Source: Acidobacteriota bacterium (GTDB lineage Bacteria; Acidobacteriota; Terriglobia; UBA7540). Taken from it: a DNA stretch of 64,000 nt. The DNA is taken from assembly GCA_021787735.1 (NCBI GenBank), contig JAJYLL010000007.1, positions 1 through 64,000 on the forward strand, read 5' to 3'. This document shows, in pieces, positions 18,537 to 27,194 of this stretch. Every line of letters begins with the position of its first letter. The first letter of the stretch is position 1. The notes under the pieces are model-generated. The model did no database searches and had not been told where the DNA came from. It saw only the letters and a program-made list of their open reading frames with translations. Position numbers and translations under genes: made by a program.

Positions 18537-19547
18537 ATGAAAGAAACATACATCGGCGATCTGAAGTCCGGAACATCCGTCAACACGACTTTCCTGGTCC
18601 GCAGCAAAGAGCGCAAGACCGCCCGCAACGGAAGTGCCTACCTGGACCTGGAATTTCAGGATTCCACCGGAACCATCAAAGCCAAGTTATGGGATTGTGA
18701 CAGCTTCGACCAGGCGTTTGAAACGGATGACGTGGTTCGCGTCACTGGCGGAGTGGAGAACTATCAGGGAAACCTGCAGCTTTCCTTGCGGAAGATCGTA
18801 AAGTGCCGTGAGGCGGACATCGACCTGGCAGACTATCTGCCACATAGCGCCCAGAACTCGGAAAAGCTGCTTGAAGGTCTGGTGCTGCGAATCCGGCAGA
18901 TGCCGCAGGGGCCGCTTCAAACTCTGCTCCTGAATCTGCTCACCGATCCGGAAATTGCCCGGAAGTACAAGACAGCGCCCGCCGCCATGAGCTACCATCA
19001 CGCCTTCATCGGTGGACTCATCGAACATGTAAGCTCGCTGGTGCGGCTAGGCGATCGCGCTTGCGACCATTACCCTTTTCTTGACCGCGAACTCATTCTG
19101 GCCGGGTTGTTGCTGCATGATATCGGCAAGATTGAAGAACTCAATTTCACTCGCGGCTTCAGCTACACCACTCGCGGACAGCTCGTGGGGCACATCAGCA
19201 TGGGTGTCGAAATGGTCCGCGACAGGGTGCGGGAGATTCCGGATTTTCCACCTGAGTTGTGGGACCGCTTGCAACACATCATCCTTGCGCATCACGGCAA
19301 GCTGGAATTCGGGTCTCCCAAGGAACCCATGTTCATGGAAGCGTTGGTGGTAAATTACCTGGACGATCTCGATTCAAAGCTTGAGGCCATGCTGGAACAG
19401 TATGAAGCCGACAAGGACCGGCCCGGCGACTTTACCGCGCGCAGCCGTCCGCTGGGTCGGGAACTGCTGAAACCACCGCTGAAAGCTGTGGCTCCGGTTG
19501 CCCCGGCAAAAGGTGGCGCCGCAAACACCCAGCTTTTTACGGACTAA
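18537..19547 (+). CDS. 3'-5' exoribonuclease YhaM-like, OB-fold plus HD domain
   Basis: A 336-residue protein. An N-terminal OB-fold nucleic-acid-binding domain (about 10-95, with GSAYLDLEFQDSTGTIKAKLW) is followed by an HD hydrolase domain (about 155-290) with the metal ligands in YHHAFIGGLIEHV, LLLHDIGK and ILAHHG. This is the YhaM/CBF1 architecture, a 3'-5' exonuclease on RNA and some DNA. I start at the ATG at 18537, 19 bases after the SurA-like gene. The tail is basic and Pro/Ala-rich. Confidence 0.85.
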   Translation: MKETYIGDLKSGTSVNTTFLVRSKERKTARNGSAYLDLEFQDSTGTIKAKLWDCDSFDQAFETDDVVRVTGGVENYQGNLQLSLRKIVKCREADIDLADYLPHSAQNSEKLLEGLVLRIRQMPQGPLQTLLLNLLTDPEIARKYKTAPAAMSYHHAFIGGLIEHVSSLVRLGDRACDHYPFLDRELILAGLLLHDIGKIEELNFTRGFSYTTRGQLVGHISMGVEMVRDRVREIPDFPPELWDRLQHIILAHHGKLEFGSPKEPMFMEALVVNYLDDLDSKLEAMLEQYEADKDRPGDFTARSRPLGRELLKPPLKAVAPVAPAKGGAANTQLFTD

Positions 19548-19614
19548 CGGTATTCGCAAACGCCGCTCTAGCGGCAACCGCTTTGCGCGCGGCAACGACG
19601 CGCCATCTCATCCA

Positions 19615-20091
19615 ATGACAGATCAATCCTCGCGAGAAACAAAATCCAATTTCGAATCAATCATCCATCGCATATTACCTCACCGCTACCCGTTCCTCCT
19701 GGTCGATCGCGTAACTGGATTTACACCGGGCGTGGAAATACACGGCATCAAGAACTTCAGCGCCAATGAAGCAATGCTGCGGGGTCATTCTCCTTCGGCT
19801 CCGGTAGTTCCACCCGGCATGCTGCTGGAAGCCGTTACGCAACTGGGCGCGATACTGGTGCTGGAACGTCCGCAGATGGCCGGAAAAATCGCCATGATCC
19901 TGCAAATCCCATCCGCACAGGTCCATCGGCTGGTGATGGCTGGAGACACGGTGCGATTTGAAGCCCGCGTGCTTAAGTTGCGTGAAACACTCGGCGAACT
20001 GCAGGGTTCAGCTTACATTGGAAGCGAGCTGATAGCAGACGGACAGATGCGGTTTGCAATTGCCGACCGCACCGCTATATTCAATGAATAG
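19615..20091 (+). CDS. fabZ: 3-hydroxyacyl-[acyl-carrier-protein] dehydratase FabZ
   Basis: A 158-residue hot-dog-fold dehydratase of fatty-acid synthesis. The catalytic His is in LPHRYPFLLVDRV and the catalytic Glu in GMLLEAVTQLGA. The usual GHFPxxPxMPGVL turn reads GHSPSAPVVPPGML: Phe is replaced by Ser and there is one extra Pro, so the active-site loop is unusual. I use the ATG at 19615, which gives a normal length. The frame is open further upstream and overlaps the preceding gene. Confidence 0.85.
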   Translation: MTDQSSRETKSNFESIIHRILPHRYPFLLVDRVTGFTPGVEIHGIKNFSANEAMLRGHSPSAPVVPPGMLLEAVTQLGAILVLERPQMAGKIAMILQIPSAQVHRLVMAGDTVRFEARVLKLRETLGELQGSAYIGSELIADGQMRFAIADRTAIFNE

Positions 20092-21109
20092 CCAGCTTAA
20101 GTTTTTTCAAGAACTCAAGATCCGCAATGTAACCCTTCGGCCGGCACATATCCTGGCGCCGATGGCCGGCATCACCGATACCGTGTTCCGGCGATTTATC
20201 AAGCGGCTGGGCGGCTGCGGCTTGATCATGACCGAATTTGTCTCAAGCGAGGGCATGATCCGGCAAAATCTCCGGTCCCGCCGTTACCTTTACTACGCTG
20301 AGGAAGAGCGCCCGATCACGGCCCAGATATTTGGCGCCGATCCCGGCCATCTGGCCGATGCAGCCCGCATGGTTGAAGATCTGGGTTTCGACATGGTTGA
20401 CTTGAACCTTGGCTGCCCCGCCAAGAAGGTGGTGAAGTGCGGCGGATCGGGTTTGCTGCGCGATCTGCCATTGCTCAAAACCATCTTTGAAAAGCTCCGC
20501 GCCGCGGTCAGTATTCCCTTCACGATCAAAATCCGTGCAGGATGGAGCGACGAAGAAATTGTGGCGCTGGACGTCGCGAGGTTGGCTCAAGAATCGGGCG
20601 TCGAGGCCATTGCCATCCACCCTCGCACCCGTATCCAGGGTTTCAGCGGGCAAGCGCGTTGGGAGATTATTGCAGAAGTCAAAGCCGCCGTGAACATTCC
20701 TGTGATCGGCAACGGAGACGTTATGGCGCCGGAGGACGCGCTGCGACTGCACGAACAAACCGGCTGCGACGCGGTGATGATCGGCCGGGCTGCGCCCACC
20801 AATCCATGGATTTTCCGCCAGATGGAATCGTTCGCTCGGACGGGCAGTTATGAACATCCTTCAGACGCCGACCGATATCAACTGATCCGCGATTACTACG
20901 CCATGCTGGTCGAGGAAGAAACACCCGGCACTATCGGAAAGATGAAGCAGTTCGCCAGCTGGTTTACGCACGGCGTGAGGAACGGAGCCGAACTGCGCCG
21001 TAGCGTGCAGAGCGCGCGAGCACCTGAGGAGGTGCTTGTAAGGGTGGACGAGTTTTTTGGGAATTCAGCTCCGAGCCAAACTTCAGATCAGGTTATCACC
21101 TCGTCATAA
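20084..21109 (+). CDS. dusB: tRNA-dihydrouridine synthase, DusB type
   Basis: A 341-residue FMN enzyme that reduces uridine in tRNA D-loops. Motifs: LAPMAGITDTVFRR at the start of the TIM barrel, DLNLGCPAKKVVKCGGSG with the catalytic Cys nearby, IAIHPRTRIQGFSG and VIGNGDVM for FMN binding, and AVMIGRAAPTNPWIF. Its ATG overlaps the last eight bases of fabZ, so translation is probably coupled. A C-terminal helical domain binds tRNA. Confidence 0.92.
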   Translation: MNSQLKFFQELKIRNVTLRPAHILAPMAGITDTVFRRFIKRLGGCGLIMTEFVSSEGMIRQNLRSRRYLYYAEEERPITAQIFGADPGHLADAARMVEDLGFDMVDLNLGCPAKKVVKCGGSGLLRDLPLLKTIFEKLRAAVSIPFTIKIRAGWSDEEIVALDVARLAQESGVEAIAIHPRTRIQGFSGQARWEIIAEVKAAVNIPVIGNGDVMAPEDALRLHEQTGCDAVMIGRAAPTNPWIFRQMESFARTGSYEHPSDADRYQLIRDYYAMLVEEETPGTIGKMKQFASWFTHGVRNGAELRRSVQSARAPEEVLVRVDEFFGNSAPSQTSDQVITSS

Positions 21110-21133
21110 GAGGCGGGCCAGCGCCGGCTCACG

Positions 21134-22033
21134 CTACGAAGTTTCCTTCTCAAAGCTCTTTTCAAGTTGAAGCTGCCGGTAAGCTTCGCTGCGTGAAATG
21201 CCGCGCGTGCGCGCAATCACCTTCAGCGCGCTTCGCTCATCGAGTCCCTCGGTTGCTCTGAGCTTTTCGATTTCCGCTTGAAGTGAATTGCCGTCTCCAC
21301 CCTTCTCCGACGGCGCCGGGCCCGGGCCCAGGATCACTGTCAGTTCGCCCTTCACAGTCTCTTTCTTCACCATGTTGCGAATCTGACTGACCGATCCTCG
21401 AAGGAATTCCTCATGGACCTTCGTCACTTCACGGGCGATGACGGCTTCGCGTTCGCCGAGGATTTCATGAACGTCGCGCAGAGTTTCAATAATCCGATGC
21501 GGTGCTTCATAGAAAACAACCGTCTTTTCGAACGCGGAGAGCGCTGTCAAAGCTTTGCGGCGCGCCGATCTTTTCGCTGGCAAAAATCCCGCGAAAATAA
21601 ACTCGGTCAACGGTAGCCCGGCGGAAACCAACGCCGAGACCATCGCCGATGGCCCCGGGATGGGAACAACCGGAATCTTGTGCCGGACGGCAAGATGGAC
21701 CAGGCGGAATCCTGGGTCCGAGAGAACCGGCATTCCGGCATCGGATACCAGGGAAACGACACTCCCCTGCTCCATTCGAAGAACCAGCTCCGGCGCGCGC
21801 GTCATCTCATTGTGCTCATGGTAACTGATGGTTCGTGTGTGAATATCATAGTGGTTGAGAAGTTTCTGGGTCCTGCGAGTGTCCTCACAGGCAATCAGGT
21901 CCGATGACTTCAGCGTGCTCAGCGCCCGGAGAGTGATGTCTTCCAGGTTGCCAATCGGGGTCCCTACGACAAAGAGCTTGCCAACAGGGTGATGCGAGGA
22001 GGACGAAACACCAGGAGATATGGGACCATTCAT
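21134..22033 (-). CDS. rsmI: 16S rRNA (cytidine-1402-2'-O)-methyltransferase RsmI
   Basis: A protein of about 299 residues in the tetrapyrrole-methylase fold that methylates C1402 of 16S rRNA. Motifs: KLFVVGTPIGNLEDITLRAL, the CEDTRRTQKLLNHY segment, and PVVPIPGPSAMVSALVSAGL. A C-terminal RsmI helix-turn-helix-like tail follows (ALKVIARTRGISRSEAYRQL). The start is uncertain: ATGs at 22033 and 22042 give normal lengths, while the frame stays open to 22120. It is convergent with dusB. Confidence 0.9.
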   Translation of the reverse strand: MNGPISPGVSSSSHHPVGKLFVVGTPIGNLEDITLRALSTLKSSDLIACEDTRRTQKLLNHYDIHTRTISYHEHNEMTRAPELVLRMEQGSVVSLVSDAGMPVLSDPGFRLVHLAVRHKIPVVPIPGPSAMVSALVSAGLPLTEFIFAGFLPAKRSARRKALTALSAFEKTVVFYEAPHRIIETLRDVHEILGEREAVIAREVTKVHEEFLRGSVSQIRNMVKKETVKGELTVILGPGPAPSEKGGDGNSLQAEIEKLRATEGLDERSALKVIARTRGISRSEAYRQLQLEKSFEKETS

Positions 22034-22257
22034 GAGGACCATCCAGTTAACAAATTGGTACGGCTGCGTGGTGCACACCAGTGTACCAGTTGCATTGCCC
22101 GGGCACAACTTGTCCAGCACGAAAAGCTCTTATAAAAAATTCATGCCCCTAGCCCACCCAGGCATCGCCCCGGTGGAGGTGTTCCGCGAGCACAACTCTT
22201 TTGACCCGGGATGACGCCGGTTGCTATAATGACAATCTGCAAGATCAGGAGGTAGAT

Positions 22258-22557
22258 TTGCCCCTTTACGAGTATCGATGCGAACAGTGTGGTTCGCGAG
22301 TTGAAAAGATCCAGAAGTTCAGTGATGCCCCGCTGACAACCTGCGAGAAATGTGGCGGCGCGCTCACCCGTCTGCTTTCGGCGCCGGCAATCCAGTTTAA
22401 AGGGACCGGATGGTACGTTACAGACTATGCCCGGAAGTCAACCGCGGGGCAGGCCAGCAGGTCTGATAGCAGTTCTTCTGCAACATCCGCATCGTCCGCA
22501 GGGCCGTCTTCCTCTGAAAGCAAGTCCTCCGATTCAAAGGCATCCGTAAATAAATAG
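22258..22557 (+). CDS. FmdB-family zinc-ribbon protein
   Basis: A 99-residue protein with an N-terminal zinc ribbon: PLYEYRCEQCGSRVEKIQK then TCEKCGG, two CxxC pairs about 20 residues apart. A GTGWYVTDYARK segment follows, then a Ser-rich, probably disordered tail. FmdB proteins were first described as putative formamidase regulators, but their role is unproven. The start is decided by an AGGAGG at 22247-22252, which points to TTG at 22258; no ATG lies in the right place. Confidence 0.85.
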   Translation: MPLYEYRCEQCGSRVEKIQKFSDAPLTTCEKCGGALTRLLSAPAIQFKGTGWYVTDYARKSTAGQASRSDSSSSATSASSAGPSSSESKSSDSKASVNK

Positions 22558-22667
22558 CGGGACGCGGCATGGTGGCCAGGCCGGGATGCAGCACCGTGGG
22601 CAGCAACGTCTGAGTGCGTGCGAAACCTCCCCATCCAAGCCAAGAGGGCGATTGTCTTTCGGGGCAA

Positions 22668-23546
22668 TTATAGCTTGAGTGTCTTGAGATACTTTCGGAA
22701 TTCGCTGCCCATGTTGGGTTCTTTGAGCGCGAACTCCACCGTCGCCTTCAGAAATCCCAGCTTATCGCCGGCGTCATAACGCTTTCCCTCGAAGATAAAA
22801 CCGTAGATCGGCTCGTCCTTTAGCAGGTCTTTCAGAGCGTCCGTCAACTGGATCTCCCCTCCCTTGCCACGGCGTGTTGTGGCGAGCTTTCTGAAAATCC
22901 TGGGAGTCAGAATGTATCGCCCGATGATCGCCAGGTTCGAGGGAGCATCCGACGGGGACGGTTTTTCAATCAGATCTGTCACCTTGAACAATCGCCCGTT
23001 CCACTTGGAGTTGCGCACTGGTTCGGCCGCAATAATGCCATAACTTCCCACGGTTGACTTTGGAACTCGCTCAATGGCCAGGATGCTGGCGTCGAATTCA
23101 TCAAAGACCTCGCCCATCTGCTTCAGGCAAGGGACCCGGCTGTCAATCACGTCGTCAGAAAGCACCACTGCAAAGGGTTCCTCATCCACCAGTTCGCGCG
23201 ACATCAGCACGGCGTGTCCAAGGCCCTTCGGATATTTCTGCCGCAAATAGACAACGTCGCACAGGGACGAAATCGCGCGCACCTGCTTGCGCAAGGGATT
23301 CTTCCCGCGCCCAGCCAGTTCGTACTCCAACTCGGCTGAAACATCAAAATGGTTTTCAATGGCGCTCTTGCCTCGGCCGGTCACGAAGATTGTCAGCGGG
23401 ATTCCCGCCGCCGCTACTTCTTCCACTGCGTATTGGACCAGCGGTTTATCTACAACGGGAAGCATCTCTTTGGGTTGCGCCTTTGTCGCCGGCAGGAACC
23501 TGGTGCCTAATCCAGCCACCGGCAATACAGCTTTGCGGATTTTCAT
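22668..23546 (-). CDS. galU: UTP--glucose-1-phosphate uridylyltransferase
   Basis: A 292-residue nucleotidyltransferase making UDP-glucose for envelope polysaccharides and trehalose or glycogen pathways. The signature LPVAGLGTRFLPATKAQPKEMLP lies at the N-terminus, and VVLSDDVID (metal/uridine contact) and YDAGDKLGFLKATVEFAL near the end are typical of bacterial GalU. The length is normal. It is convergent with the FmdB gene and divergent from tsaD. Confidence 0.95.
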   Translation of the reverse strand: MKIRKAVLPVAGLGTRFLPATKAQPKEMLPVVDKPLVQYAVEEVAAAGIPLTIFVTGRGKSAIENHFDVSAELEYELAGRGKNPLRKQVRAISSLCDVVYLRQKYPKGLGHAVLMSRELVDEEPFAVVLSDDVIDSRVPCLKQMGEVFDEFDASILAIERVPKSTVGSYGIIAAEPVRNSKWNGRLFKVTDLIEKPSPSDAPSNLAIIGRYILTPRIFRKLATTRRGKGGEIQLTDALKDLLKDEPIYGFIFEGKRYDAGDKLGFLKATVEFALKEPNMGSEFRKYLKTLKL

Positions 23547-23734
23547 GGTCGTCTCCGTAAGGGTATCTGTGAGGCGTTGCTGATACGAAGGTTCAGTCTA
23601 GCGCCTTCGCCGGAACACAGTCAAAGGTTAAGGGGGATACCGCCTCTCCGCCGCCGGATCGCGGTGCTTCATCAGCAGCCATCAACAGACAAGCCGTGCG
23701 ATTACCTCTATCATGCATGTTAAGATTAGTGATT

Positions 23735-24880
23735 ATGCTTGTTCTCGGAATCGAATCCAGTTGTGACGAAACAGCGGCCGCTGTGGTGGAAGACGGCAAG
23801 CGAATTCTGTCAAATGTAGTCGCTTCGCAAATCGCAATCCACGAAAGGTTCGGCGGTGTTGTGCCGGAACTGGCGTCGCGAGAGCATCTGAGAAAGATTG
23901 TGCCCATTGTCGACGAAGCCTGTCAGCAGGCCGGGGCCCGGCTCGACGACATCGATGCAATTGCAGTTACCGAAGGCCCCGGTCTGATCGGCTCACTGCT
24001 GGTAGGCCTGGTTTACGGCAAAGCGCTGGCACTTTCATTAAGGAAGCCTCTGGTCGGAGTGAACCATCTCGAAGGCCACATCCACGCGGTCCTGCTTCAG
24101 AATACGATGGAGCAGCAGGAGGGCAAGCCCGTCCCCACCGCCGGTTTCCCGAACATCACCCTTGTGGTCTCGGGCGGGCACACCATCTTGTACCGCGTAG
24201 AATCGCATTCATCTCCGGGAAATGTCACCCCTTCATTTTCGTACCGGATGCTGGGGCAAACGCGCGATGACGCGGCTGGCGAAGCGTTTGACAAAGTCGC
24301 CAAACTGCTCGCTCTCGGCTATCCCGGGGGGCCGGTCATAGATCGGCTGTCCAAGCACGGAAATCCACGCGCCTCTGAATTCGGCCGCATTCGAATGAAA
24401 GGCAACCAGCTTGATTTCAGTTTTTCCGGTTTGAAAACTGCCGTGCTCTATCGAGTGCGAGGGACACCGCTCGCGGCTGAGGCGGAAGAACGGCGCGCAT
24501 GGCGCGAGGCATCACCCGACAAGCCCATTTTGGAAGAGCTCCGCGCTCATTGTTCCCAAGCCACGCTGGACCTTGTGGCTAGCTTTCAGGATGCGGTGGT
24601 TACCGACCTTATTGAACGTACCGTTGCCGCTGCAAGCGCTGGCGGAATCTGGACCGTCTTTGCGTCCGGAGGCGTCGCATGCAATTCCCTGCTCCGGGAA
24701 CATTTTGCAAAAGCCGCAGAGGAACACGGATTTAACGTCTTCTTTCCCTCTCTACGCCTTTCCACCGACAACGCGGCTATGATCGCCGCCGCAGGTTACT
24801 ACAAGCTGGCCACAGGACATTGTGATGATGCTTCCCTGAACGCCCACGCATCCTTCCCATTGGGCACCACTCTCGTATAA
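23735..24880 (+). CDS. tsaD: tRNA N6-adenosine threonylcarbamoyltransferase TsaD
   Basis: A 381-residue ASKHA-fold enzyme that completes t6A at position 37 of ANN-decoding tRNAs. The N-terminal LGIESSCDETAAAVV, the metal-binding HLEGHIHAV and the VSGGHT motif are present. The start is the ATG at 23735, directly before the fold. It is longer than the common length of about 340; the extra residues appear around the QQEGKPVPTAGFP segment and a charged stretch (AEAEERRAWREASPDKP) near 250. It stands alone between divergent galU and the hyu cassette. Confidence 0.94.
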   Translation: MLVLGIESSCDETAAAVVEDGKRILSNVVASQIAIHERFGGVVPELASREHLRKIVPIVDEACQQAGARLDDIDAIAVTEGPGLIGSLLVGLVYGKALALSLRKPLVGVNHLEGHIHAVLLQNTMEQQEGKPVPTAGFPNITLVVSGGHTILYRVESHSSPGNVTPSFSYRMLGQTRDDAAGEAFDKVAKLLALGYPGGPVIDRLSKHGNPRASEFGRIRMKGNQLDFSFSGLKTAVLYRVRGTPLAAEAEERRAWREASPDKPILEELRAHCSQATLDLVASFQDAVVTDLIERTVAAASAGGIWTVFASGGVACNSLLREHFAKAAEEHGFNVFFPSLRLSTDNAAMIAAAGYYKLATGHCDDASLNAHASFPLGTTLV

Positions 24881-24947
24881 CGAATGCCCCTGCACTAGCA
24901 ACTCCCGGCAATATCAGGAAGCCCATAACAACACTGCTGCACCGAGT

Positions 24948-24966
24948 GGTAAGGGTTCTCCTTACC
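24948..24966 (+). terminator. Hairpin between tsaD and hyuA
   Basis: A perfect 7-bp stem GGTAAGG/CCTTACC with a 5-base loop, 67 bases after tsaD. A short T-run (GTTTTC) follows 10 bases later, so it may be a weak intrinsic terminator of tsaD. Confidence 0.45.
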
Positions 24967-25079
24967 GTTACAGGGTCGTTTTCTGCTAAGCTTTCGATTT
25001 GAGTTGGTTCATGCGCTACAAGCGGCCCGTGCTACCGGCAGGGCCGCGGAAATCTGAGGCCGCAGGAATACGGAAGCTC

Positions 25080-27194
25080 ATGCGCGTCGGTGTTGATACA
25101 GGCGGAACGTTCACGGATTGTGTGGTTACAGACAGCCGGGGCGTCAGAGTTATCAAGGTTTTTTCCGGTTCACCGGCCTCGCCGGAACAGGCCGGCAATG
25201 CAATTGTGGAGGGCGTGAGCCAACTGGTTGGACAATCACCCGGCAGAACTCTCGACATCATTCACGGCACAACCGTCACCACCAACAGCCTGCTCGAAAG
25301 GCGTGGCGCGCGGGTCGCGCTGGTCACCACCGAAGGATTTGAAGACCTGATTGAAATCGGCCGCCAGGCACGGCCCAAACTTTACGATCTGGACATACGC
25401 CGCGAACCTCCGCTGATTCCTCGACGCATGCGATTCGGATTGCGCGAACGCACAGCGGCTGACGGAAGTATCCTTGTTCGGCCGGCCGAGCAGGAGCTCG
25501 GCAAGCTCAAGAACAAGATCCTGCGTTCTGGCGCGGAATCAATCGCCGTGTGCCTTCTGTTCTCATTTTCGAATCCCGCCAACGAGCAGCGCGTCATCCG
25601 AGCGCTCCGGGAAATTAAGATCCCACTCTCAATCTCACACCTGATCCTTCCCGAGTTCCGCGAGTACGAGAGGCTTTCAACCACCGTCATCAACGCTTAC
25701 CTGATGCCGCGGGTTGGCTCGTACTTGTCAAGTCTGGAAGATGGAGCGGCAAAGAGGTTCGCCTCGCTCAGCAACAAAACGCATCTCAGCAGAAGTCGGA
25801 CGCGCGTTCGCGTTTTTGTCATGGAATCGAGTGGAGGCATCACAACCGCACGGCACGCCGCACGGGAGCCGGTGCGAACTATCCTTTCCGGCCCGGCCGG
25901 AGGCGTTGCGGCGGCGGTCCGGCTCGCAGAACATCTGGGAATCCGGCAAGCCATCAGCTTCGACATGGGAGGAACTTCCACCGACGTCTGCCTGTTTGAA
26001 GGCAGTGCGCGGCTTACCAACGAAACCACGCTCGGGGGGCTTCCGGTCGCAGTTCCTGTGATTGACGTCCATTCGGTCGGAGCCGGCGGCGGGTCACTGA
26101 CCCGCATTGACGCTGGTGGCGCTCTTCGAGTAGGGCCGGAAAGCGCAGGAGCAACTCCAGGCCCGGTCTGTTACGGCCACGGTGGACATCGGCCGACCGT
26201 CACGGACGCGAACCTTATTCTGGGAAGGCTCGACCCTGACCATTTTCTTGGCGGCTCTTTTCCCTTGAAGCCTGAAGCCGCCCAGGAAGCGTTTGAGGCG
26301 TTCATTCGGAATGAAAGAACAAAATCTAGGGCAACCGGGCGACTCCTTAACAGTCCGATCGAACTCGCCCGCGGGATCATCGCCGTAGCCAATGCCAACA
26401 TGGAACGTGCGCTGCGAGTGATTTCCGTCGAGCGAGGGCATGACCCGCGGGAGTTTGCGATGATCGCTTTCGGGGGCGCTGGAGGATTGCAGGCCGCCGA
26501 CCTCGCAAGCGCCCTTGGGGTGGCGCGCGTCATCATCCCCGCAAACCCTGGAACGTTTTCTGCGCTTGGCATCCTGATGTCAGATGCAATCAAAGACGTG
26601 TCGCAATCCGTCCTCATGCCAGTTCCTGCAAGTTCACCAGGTCCACCGTCTGATTCATTCGAGCGCTGCCTGAATGATATTTCACGCCGGTTCCGCCAGA
26701 TCGAACAAGCCGCCCGCGCAGAACTCCGCCGCGATCATTTTCCGCCGGGCAAAATCCGGGTAGAAAAACAGATTGACGTACGCTACGTCGGACAGTCCTA
26801 CGAGCTGATGATTCCCTTTTCGCCGCAATTTCTGGAAGAGTTCAAACGCCTTCACGAGAAAACTTATGGTTACTCGCATGGCCACAAGCCCCTTGAGGTC
26901 GTTAATCTGCGCCTGCGCCTGACGGTCCCGACTGCTGCGCGACATGTACCACAACGAACCATCAGGGCACGCGCCAGCCAAATTGACAAGGCCGTGGTGA
27001 AGCACAAGCGTGTCTGGTTTGGGAATCAATTCCATCAAACGCCTCTCTATGAACGGGACCGCCTTGGCCGAGGCGTACAATTTAATGGACCCGCTGTAGT
27101 GGTCGAATACAGCTCCACTACAGTTGTGCCTCCCGGTTTTTGCTGCCGTGTGGATAACGGCCTGAACATGGTGTTGACCTGCAATGCGAATTGA
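25080..27194 (+). CDS. hyuA: Hydantoinase/oxoprolinase family subunit A
   Basis: A 704-residue ATP-dependent amidohydrolase subunit related to N-methylhydantoinase, 5-oxoprolinase and acetone carboxylase. The ASKHA nucleotide-binding start VGVDTGGTFTDCVV, the HGTTVTTNSLLERRGA segment, FDMGGTSTDV and FGGAGGLQA are present. I choose the ATG at 25080, which sits right before the nucleotide-binding motif. The last 11 bases overlap hyuB, so both subunits are likely made together. The substrate cannot be told from sequence alone. Confidence 0.9.
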   Translation: MRVGVDTGGTFTDCVVTDSRGVRVIKVFSGSPASPEQAGNAIVEGVSQLVGQSPGRTLDIIHGTTVTTNSLLERRGARVALVTTEGFEDLIEIGRQARPKLYDLDIRREPPLIPRRMRFGLRERTAADGSILVRPAEQELGKLKNKILRSGAESIAVCLLFSFSNPANEQRVIRALREIKIPLSISHLILPEFREYERLSTTVINAYLMPRVGSYLSSLEDGAAKRFASLSNKTHLSRSRTRVRVFVMESSGGITTARHAAREPVRTILSGPAGGVAAAVRLAEHLGIRQAISFDMGGTSTDVCLFEGSARLTNETTLGGLPVAVPVIDVHSVGAGGGSLTRIDAGGALRVGPESAGATPGPVCYGHGGHRPTVTDANLILGRLDPDHFLGGSFPLKPEAAQEAFEAFIRNERTKSRATGRLLNSPIELARGIIAVANANMERALRVISVERGHDPREFAMIAFGGAGGLQAADLASALGVARVIIPANPGTFSALGILMSDAIKDVSQSVLMPVPASSPGPPSDSFERCLNDISRRFRQIEQAARAELRRDHFPPGKIRVEKQIDVRYVGQSYELMIPFSPQFLEEFKRLHEKTYGYSHGHKPLEVVNLRLRLTVPTAARHVPQRTIRARASQIDKAVVKHKRVWFGNQFHQTPLYERDRLGRGVQFNGPAVVVEYSSTTVVPPGFCCRVDNGLNMVLTCNAN

